Positions 1 through 4,895 of a stretch of 11,360 nucleotides of DNA are shown here, piece after piece. Position 1 is the stretch's first letter. Each line of letters opens with the position of its first letter. The translations under genes were made by a program, and so were the position numbers. Origin of the DNA: Fen-1467 sp035519475 (lineage in GTDB: Bacteria > Verrucomicrobiota > Verrucomicrobiia > Opitutales > Opitutaceae); NCBI GenBank assembly GCA_035519475.1, contig DATIWI010000166.1, positions 1 through 11,360 on the forward strand, given 5' to 3'. The notes beneath the pieces are model-generated. The model saw only the letters and a list, made by a program, of their open reading frames with translations, had not been told where the DNA came from and searched no databases.

Positions 1-49
1 ACAGCTCCGATACCTGGACGCCGGTGCGCCCGAGCGGTTTGGTCTTCAT
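1..49 (-). CDS. Aldo/keto reductase, N-terminal fragment (runs off the left edge)
   Basis: Read on the minus strand from the ATG at 49-47, the 16 visible codons give MKTKPLGRTGVQVSEL. This matches the typical start of aldo/keto reductases of the YajO/Tas type, whose first beta-strand carries a LGRTGxxVSxL pattern. Such enzymes reduce carbonyls with NADPH in the cytoplasm, but the catalytic Asp-Tyr-Lys-His residues lie outside the window. The gene begins 16 bases after the stop of the solute-binding protein gene on the same strand, so the two may be co-transcribed. No strong Shine-Dalgarno sequence is visible in the 16-base gap. The family call rests on the N-terminal signature only; the substrate cannot be guessed. 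Confidence 0.7.
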   Translation of the reverse strand, partial: MKTKPLGRTGVQVSEL

Positions 50-65
50 GCGGGATGCGGGAGCG

Positions 66-923
66 CTATTCGGGGATCGCGCCGAGCAGGAACATCGACT
101 GTAAGACCGGGCCCGGTTCGCCCAGGTCGTGGAACCAGCGACCGAAGATTTCGACGATTTCCCCTGTGCTGTAGAGGCGCGCGAGTCCGGCATTGACCGC
201 CAGGCGGAACGATGAATCGTTGCGGGGCAGCACGATGCCGTAGGGCTCGAAGGAGAGTTCGTCGGGCAGCAACGCGAGCGCGCGCGGATCCTTGGCCTGC
301 GTGGCGACGCCGACCAGCAGGAGCCGGTCGCCGGCGAACGCGTCTACGCGGTCTTCCTGGAGCGCGGCGAACGCGTCGTCGCGGTACTTGAACTGGACCA
401 CGGTGGCCGAGATCTGGCGCAGCTTGAGCTGCCGGTTCACCGCGGCCTCGTTGGTGGTGCCGGTGACCACCGCGATCTTCTTGCCCGACATGTCGGACAG
501 CGAGCGCAGTCCCGAGGCGGTCTTCGCCATCAGGCCGGTGGTCTCGAGAAAGATGTAGCTGGAGAAATCCACCTGCTTCAGGCGCGTCAGCGTTACGGTG
601 CTCGAGCCGCATTCCATATCGGCCTGGCCACTGGCAACCGCGTCGAAGCGGTTCTGCGAGGTCACTGGCAGCCATTTGACCTGCAGGCCACGGATATTGA
701 GCTGGGCCTCGATCGAGTTGACCACGCGCCTGCACAGGTCGATGGAGTAACCGACAATCTCCTTGCTGTCGTTCATGAAGGAGAACGGAGTCGAATCGAC
801 GCGGTACGCGATGGTGATCGCCTTGGCGTCGGCAATTTTTCTCAGGCGGCCGTCCAGTCCCTGGGCGAGGCCGGGGCCGGCGACGAACGACAGGGCAAGC
901 AGGAGCGCGGCGCCGCGAATCAT
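66..923 (-). CDS. Periplasmic amino-acid ABC transporter solute-binding protein (GltI/FliY-like)
   Basis: This 285-residue protein should bind a small polar solute, probably an acidic or other polar amino acid, in the periplasm and deliver it to an ABC permease. It starts with a Sec signal peptide: MIRG, then an Ala/Leu-rich core, with likely cleavage after GLA at residue 20. The mature part is a type 3 solute-binding fold (SBP_bac_3). Family features include the TPFSFMND and VGYSIDLC stretches of lobe 1, a DMECGSSTVTLTR segment resembling the ligand-contact loop, and the DAFAGDRLLL hinge region of lobe 2. I chose the ATG at 923 because the longer frame from 971 would put 16 extra residues before the signal peptide and because a promoter candidate overlaps that extension. 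The downstream gene is an aldo/keto reductase and the upstream neighbour is divergent, so no permease or ATPase is visible. It may be an orphan binding protein whose transporter is encoded elsewhere. The fold is well supported; the ligand is unknown. Confidence 0.88.
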   Translation of the reverse strand: MIRGAALLLALSFVAGPGLAQGLDGRLRKIADAKAITIAYRVDSTPFSFMNDSKEIVGYSIDLCRRVVNSIEAQLNIRGLQVKWLPVTSQNRFDAVASGQADMECGSSTVTLTRLKQVDFSSYIFLETTGLMAKTASGLRSLSDMSGKKIAVVTGTTNEAAVNRQLKLRQISATVVQFKYRDDAFAALQEDRVDAFAGDRLLLVGVATQAKDPRALALLPDELSFEPYGIVLPRNDSSFRLAVNAGLARLYSTGEIVEIFGRWFHDLGEPGPVLQSMFLLGAIPE

Positions 924-953
924 GGAATTTCCCGAAAGCGAGAGGGACGGATC

Positions 954-982
954 AACATACCTCGTTTTCATTGCAGGATCAA
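954..982 (-). promoter_or_regulatory. Candidate sigma70 promoter for the solute-binding protein gene
   Basis: On the minus strand, TTGATC (plus 977-982) and TATGTT (plus 954-959) are separated by exactly 17 bases. Each matches the sigma70 consensus at four of six positions. Transcription would start near 947 and leave a leader of about 24 bases before the ATG at 923, which fits the shorter start chosen for that gene. The element lies in the divergent region shared with the P450 gene, so the two promoters may be close together. This was read by eye, and such matches occur by chance. Confidence 0.45.
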
Positions 983-991
983 TGCAACATA

Positions 992-2236
992 ATGGACGGC
1001 ATGCGCACGGAAACAGCCAGCGATATCGATTTCCGCCCCGACACGCCCGAGTTCCTGCGCGATCCGTTTCCGCTCTACCGGCGCATGCGCGAGCAGGAGC
1101 CGGTGCACTGGAGTCCCCGGCTCAAGGCCTGGGTGCTCACGCGCTACGACGACGTCAAGGCGGTCTGCCTCGACAGGGAGATATCCTCGGACCGCCTGCG
1201 GCCCTTTTTCGCCTCGCTGCCGGGCGCGGAGGCAGAGCGCATCGGCCAGATCATCCGCTACCTCACGCACTGGATGGTGTTCCGCGACCCGCCCGAGCAC
1301 ACGCGCCTGCGGCGCCTCGCGAGCAAAGTGTTCAACCTGCAGTCGATGAACGCGATGCGCCCGACCGTGGAGGAGCTGGTCGACTGGCTGTTCGAGCGCG
1401 TCGGCAACCACTCGCAGGTGGATTTCATCGCCGATTTTGCCGGCCCGCTGCCGGCGCTGGTCATCATGGCGATGCTCGGCGTGCCGCGCGAGGCGCTGAC
1501 GCAGGTGAAGCGCATGTCGGACGACATGGCGCTGTTCATCGGCAGCTCGCGCATGTCGCAGGACAAGTACGACATCGCGGAAAGCGCGACCAAGGAGATG
1601 GCTGCCTTCTTTCTCGAATTGATCCAGGATCGGCGCAAGACCCCGAGAAACGATCTTCTTTCGGAACTCGTACATCTTCGGGAAGGAAAAGATTCCCTGT
1701 CGGAGGACGAACTTGTGGCAACCTGCATTCTGCTGCTGTTCGCGGGACACGAGACGACCACCAACCACATCGCCAACGGCCTGCTGTCGCTCCTGCGTTT
1801 CCCGCGGGAACTTGAGTCGCTGCGGGAGGATCCGGAGCTGGCGCCGCGCGCCATCGAGGAGTTGCTGCGCTACGACGGTCCGAGCGGTGCGCAGGTGCGC
1901 GTCGTGAAAGTCGAGCAGGAGTTGCGCGGCAGGCGCCTCAGGCCCGGCGAGCGCGTGTTCATCATGCTGAACGCCGCCAACCGCGATCCCGAAGCCTACG
2001 AGCAGCCGGACCGGCTGCGCCTGGCACGCGGCGGCCCCGCGCACCTGACGTTCGGCTTCGGCGCGCACATCTGCCTCGGCTTTCCGCTCGCGCGCATGGA
2101 GGGCCAGGTCGCCCTGCCGGCCGTGCTGAGGCGCTGGCGCAAGATCGGGCTGGCGGTGCCGGAGGCGCGCATCGAGTGGCTCAACTCGATGGTGTTCCGC
2201 GGCATGAAGGCGCTGCCGCTGACCGTGGCGCAATAG
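992..2236 (+). CDS. Cytochrome P450, soluble bacterial class I type
   Basis: This 414-residue heme monooxygenase should use electrons from a ferredoxin or similar partner to activate O2 and hydroxylate or oxidise a small organic substrate in the cytoplasm. All core P450 signatures are present. The I-helix oxygen-activation motif is AGHETT at residues 251-256, the K-helix ExxR is E290-R293, and the heme loop FGFGAHICLG has the thiolate ligand at Cys361. The N-terminal region has the DPFPLYRRMR and PVHWS pattern common in bacterial P450s, and there is no membrane anchor. The frame stays open back to a TTG at 971, but the ATG at 992 (or the ATG at 1001) fits better; AGGAT at 975-979 could serve as a distant ribosome-binding site. 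No ferredoxin or reductase gene is adjacent. The hydrolase gene follows after three bases, suggesting joint action on one substrate. The CYP subfamily and substrate cannot be told from motifs alone. Confidence 0.93.
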   Translation: MDGMRTETASDIDFRPDTPEFLRDPFPLYRRMREQEPVHWSPRLKAWVLTRYDDVKAVCLDREISSDRLRPFFASLPGAEAERIGQIIRYLTHWMVFRDPPEHTRLRRLASKVFNLQSMNAMRPTVEELVDWLFERVGNHSQVDFIADFAGPLPALVIMAMLGVPREALTQVKRMSDDMALFIGSSRMSQDKYDIAESATKEMAAFFLELIQDRRKTPRNDLLSELVHLREGKDSLSEDELVATCILLLFAGHETTTNHIANGLLSLLRFPRELESLREDPELAPRAIEELLRYDGPSGAQVRVVKVEQELRGRRLRPGERVFIMLNAANRDPEAYEQPDRLRLARGGPAHLTFGFGAHICLGFPLARMEGQVALPAVLRRWRKIGLAVPEARIEWLNSMVFRGMKALPLTVAQ

Positions 2237-2239
2237 GAA

Positions 2240-3136
2240 ATGCCGGCAGCGACCATCCGGCACGGGCCGGTCAGCGTCTACCTGGGCGAGAAGTCCGGCA
2301 AGTATCCGGACGGCAACCAGGTCATGGTGCGCGGCGCGGACACGCTCGTCGCGTTCGACACGCCGCTGGTCGCCAACCGGCTCGGCGCCGAGCTGCTCGA
2401 CGCCGACCTGGTCATTCTCGGCCACGTGCACGAGGACCACATGGCGGGCCTGCACCGCCTGCCGGACGCGCCGGTGCAGGTGCATGAACTCGACGTCGAG
2501 GCCGCGCGCAGCTGGGAAGGACTCGCGCGCCACTACGGCTACGCCCCCGGCGTGCTGGAGGCCATGCGCGCCATGATCGAGCGGAAATTCCACTATGTCC
2601 CGCGCCCGGACGCGCAGCCTTACCGCGACGGCGCCGGCTGGGACCTGGGCGGCGGCGTGCGCGTGACGGCGTTCCACCTGCCGGGGCATACGCGCGGGCA
2701 TTGCGCGCTGCTGGTCGAACCCGGCGCAATCGCCTTCATAGGCGACATCGACCTGTCGTCGTTCGGCCCCTACTACGGCGACGCAACCTCAAGCCTCGGC
2801 GAGTTCCGCAGGACGCTCGAGCGCGTGAAGGACATTCCGGCGAGGGTGTGGATCACATCCCACCACAAGGGGGTCATCACCGAACGCGAGTCCTTTCTCG
2901 GATTGCTGAAGGCCTTCGCCTCGCGGCTCGCCGCGCGGGAAGAGGCGATCGCGGATTACCTGCGCCAACGGCCCTCGACTCTGGCGGAACTCGTCGCGCA
3001 CCGCTTCGTATACCCGCCGCAGCTGAGCGAACTGTTCTACGAAGACGCCGAGCGCCGCACCATCGAGCAGCACCTGCGGGAGCTGGCGCTCGCTGAACGA
3101 GCCGTGGAAGAAAGCGGTCGCTGGCGACTGCGCTAG
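2240..3136 (+). CDS. Metallo-beta-lactamase-fold hydrolase with winged-helix-like C-terminus
   Basis: This 298-residue protein belongs to the metallo-beta-lactamase superfamily of di-metal hydrolases. The metal site is readable: H62, H64, D66 and H67 in GHVHEDHMAG, H150 in the LPGHTRGH motif, D169 in FIGDID, and H208 or H209 in ITSHHKG. Residues 245-298 (from STLAEL through the RTIEQHLREL helix to GRWRLR) look like the winged-helix tail found in LACTB2-like and related MBL proteins. It has no signal peptide, so it is probably cytoplasmic. The start codon lies three bases after the P450 stop, which implies translational coupling; the AGGA overlapping that stop is too close to act as a normal ribosome-binding site. 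Possible substrates are thioesters, lactones or phosphoesters, and the sequence does not decide between them. The fold and metal site are secure; the reaction is open. Confidence 0.88.
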   Translation: MPAATIRHGPVSVYLGEKSGKYPDGNQVMVRGADTLVAFDTPLVANRLGAELLDADLVILGHVHEDHMAGLHRLPDAPVQVHELDVEAARSWEGLARHYGYAPGVLEAMRAMIERKFHYVPRPDAQPYRDGAGWDLGGGVRVTAFHLPGHTRGHCALLVEPGAIAFIGDIDLSSFGPYYGDATSSLGEFRRTLERVKDIPARVWITSHHKGVITERESFLGLLKAFASRLAAREEAIADYLRQRPSTLAELVAHRFVYPPQLSELFYEDAERRTIEQHLRELALAERAVEESGRWRLR

Positions 3137-3150
3137 CTTCGGGGGCCCGC

Positions 3151-3164
3151 TTGACCGCAGTCAA
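3151..3164. promoter_or_regulatory. FNR/ANR (CRP-FNR family) operator upstream of formate dehydrogenase
   Basis: TTGACCGCAGTCAA is a perfect inverted repeat of TTGAC and GTCAA around four bases. It extends to six-base arms with C3150 and G3165. It fits the FNR/ANR/DNR consensus TTGAY-N4-RTCAA. Its centre at 3157.5 lies about 42 bases before the start predicted from the -10 element at 3188-3193, the spacing of class II activated promoters. It lies between the hydrolase stop and the formate dehydrogenase start, so oxygen- or redox-dependent activation of that operon is the simplest reading. The same bases could form a small hairpin before AATTTT, a weak terminator alternative. Confidence 0.6.
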
Positions 3165-3187
3165 GAATTTTCGCGCCGCGCCGCGCC

Positions 3188-3193
3188 CATAAT
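3188..3193 (+). promoter_or_regulatory. -10 element of the formate dehydrogenase operon (CATAAT)
   Basis: CATAAT matches the sigma70 -10 consensus at five of six positions and is an AT-rich island in a very GC-rich stretch. No good -35 is present at the right distance: TTGACC at 3151-3156 is 31 bases away. This is expected if an FNR-type activator bound at 3151-3164 replaces -35 recognition. The predicted transcription start is at about 3200, on the proposed GTG start codon, so the mRNA may be leaderless. Confidence 0.5.
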
Positions 3194-3199
3194 CGGCGT

Positions 3200-4882
3200 G
3201 TGAAAAAGGGCGGCAAGACAAGGTTCGGCCTCAAGGGCCGCGGCGTCGATCCGGCGGCGCTCGAGGAGGTCAGGGCGCTGCTGGAAGAGGCGCGCGGCGC
3301 CTACGGCGCGGAGCCGCGCCGCCGCGACCTGCTGATCGAGAACCTGCACCGCATCCAGGACCGCTACGGCCGGCTCGCGGCGCGGCACCTTGCGGCGCTG
3401 GCGCGCGAAATGGGCCTGTCCCAGGCCGAGGTCTTCGAGGTCGCGACGTTTTACCACCACTTCGACGTGGTCAAGGAGGGCGAATGGCCGCCCGCGCCGC
3501 TGACCGTCCGCGTGTGCGATTCGCTTTCCTGCGAAATGGGCGGCGCCAAAGCCCTGCTGGATAAGCTGCCGGGCATCCTCGGCGACAACGTCCGCGTTCT
3601 GCACGCTCCCTGCGTCGGGCGCTGCGAATCGGCCCCGGTAGCCGTGGTGGGCCAGAACCCGATCTTGAATGCTTCCGTTTCCTCCGTGGAAAAGGCGATC
3701 GCGGCGAGCCAAACGCGCTGCGCGGTGGGCCCCTACATCGATTTCAATGACTACAGGAAGCAGGGCGGCTACAGACTGATCGCCGATTGCCTCGCCGGCA
3801 AGCGCACGCGCGAAGAGATCACCGGAATCATGGAGGATTCCACGCTGCGCGGCCTGGGCGGCGCCGGCTTCCCAACCGGGCGCAAATGGAAGATCGTCGC
3901 CGCGGAGCCGGCGCCGCGCCTGATGGCCGTGAATATCGACGAGGGCGAGCCGGGCACGTTCAAGGACCGCTATTTCCTCGAGCGCGATCCGCACCGGTTC
4001 CTGGAAGGCATGCTGGTCGCGGCGTGGTGCGCCGGGGTGGGCGAAATCTACATCTATTTGCGCGACGAGTACGCAGGTTGCCGTTCGATTCTGGAAAAAG
4101 AGCTTTCCAGGTTGAAAGCGCAGAAATCGTTTCCATTGCCTCCCATTCACCTTCGGCGCGGGGCCGGCGCCTACATCTGCGGCGAAGAGTCCGCGATGAT
4201 CGAATCCATCGAAGGCAAGCGGGGCATGCCGAGGCTGCGGCCGCCCTATGTCGCGCAGGTCGGCCTGTTCGGCTACCCGACGCTCGAGCACAACTTCGAG
4301 ACGGTGTACTGGGTGCGGGAAATCGTAGAGAAGGGCGGCGCCTGGTTCGCCGCGCAAGGCAGGAACGGCCGCAAGGGCCTGCGCTCGTTCTCGGTGTCGG
4401 GCCGCGTGAAGAAGCCCGGCGTGCACGTTGCGCCCGCCGGCATCACCGCGAATCAGCTGATCGTCGAATATTGCGGCGGCATGCTCGAGGGCCACGTCTT
4501 CTACGGCTACCTTCCGGGCGGCGCATCGGGCGGGATCCTCCCCGCGTCCATGGGCGACATTCCCCTCGACTTCGATACGCTGCAGCCGCACGGCTGCTTC
4601 ATCGGCTCCGCGGCCGTCATCATTCTCTCGGATCGCGACAAGGCGGCGGGCGCCGCCCGGAACCTGATGAAGTTCTTCAAGGACGAATCCTGCGGCCAGT
4701 GCACCCCCTGCCGGGCGGGCACGGCCAAGGCGCTGGGGCTGATGGCCGCCAAGCAATGGAACCAACCGCTGCTGAAGGAACTCTCACAGGCCATGATGGA
4801 CGCCTCGATCTGCGGCCTGGGCCAGGCGGCGCCGAACCCGGCGCTGTCCGTGATGAAATACTTCCCGCAGGAAGTGGGCTAG
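3200..4882 (+). CDS. NAD-linked formate dehydrogenase beta subunit, fused NuoE-NuoF type (FDH1 beta/FdsG-FdsB fusion)
   Basis: This 560-residue subunit should take electrons from the catalytic subunit and reduce NAD+. Residues 44-165 form a NuoE/FdsG-like thioredoxin-fold domain with 2Fe-2S ligands C106, C111, C138 and C142. Residues from about 180 to the end are a NuoF/FdsB-like domain. The glycine-rich GLGGAGFPTGRKW (218-230) and the EGEPGTFKDR segment (248-257) are the FMN/NADH-binding signatures, and AYICGEESAMIES (324-336) is also conserved. The 4Fe-4S ligands are C498, C501, C504 and C538 (SCGQCTPCR and SICGLGQ). A two-domain beta subunit of this length is known from Methylobacterium FDH1. 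The start is GTG; no other usual start codon occurs in frame before residue 71, and no Shine-Dalgarno sequence precedes it. The catalytic subunit follows after 13 bases. The Fe-S and flavin modules are certain; assignment to formate dehydrogenase rather than a hydrogenase or complex I rests on that next gene. Confidence 0.93.
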   Translation: MKKGGKTRFGLKGRGVDPAALEEVRALLEEARGAYGAEPRRRDLLIENLHRIQDRYGRLAARHLAALAREMGLSQAEVFEVATFYHHFDVVKEGEWPPAPLTVRVCDSLSCEMGGAKALLDKLPGILGDNVRVLHAPCVGRCESAPVAVVGQNPILNASVSSVEKAIAASQTRCAVGPYIDFNDYRKQGGYRLIADCLAGKRTREEITGIMEDSTLRGLGGAGFPTGRKWKIVAAEPAPRLMAVNIDEGEPGTFKDRYFLERDPHRFLEGMLVAAWCAGVGEIYIYLRDEYAGCRSILEKELSRLKAQKSFPLPPIHLRRGAGAYICGEESAMIESIEGKRGMPRLRPPYVAQVGLFGYPTLEHNFETVYWVREIVEKGGAWFAAQGRNGRKGLRSFSVSGRVKKPGVHVAPAGITANQLIVEYCGGMLEGHVFYGYLPGGASGGILPASMGDIPLDFDTLQPHGCFIGSAAVIILSDRDKAAGAARNLMKFFKDESCGQCTPCRAGTAKALGLMAAKQWNQPLLKELSQAMMDASICGLGQAAPNPALSVMKYFPQEVG

Positions 4883-4895
4883 GGAGAAAAGCGCC

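Noticed and set aside
971..991. TTG at 971 as the start of the P450
   Set aside because: It adds seven residues with no family support, and no ribosome-binding site lies at a good distance. ATG codons at 992 and 1001 are closer to the usual P450 N-terminus.
968..2701. A 577-codon minus-strand open frame over the P450 and hydrolase genes
   Set aside because: Same antisense artefact: low-complexity Arg/His/Ala composition, no family signature, and it overlaps two genes with complete catalytic motifs.
3150..3173. Hairpin followed by AATTTT as a rho-independent terminator after the hydrolase gene
   Set aside because: The stem is only six pairs, half of them A-T, and the T run is short. The match to an FNR-type operator at class II spacing explains it better, although weak termination is not excluded.
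3151..3193. TTGACC (3151-3156) as the -35 box for CATAAT
   Set aside because: The spacer would be 31 bases, far from the usual 16-18.
3161..4765. A 534-codon minus-strand open frame opposite the beta subunit
   Set aside because: Antisense shadow of a gene with all expected Fe-S, FMN and NAD motifs.
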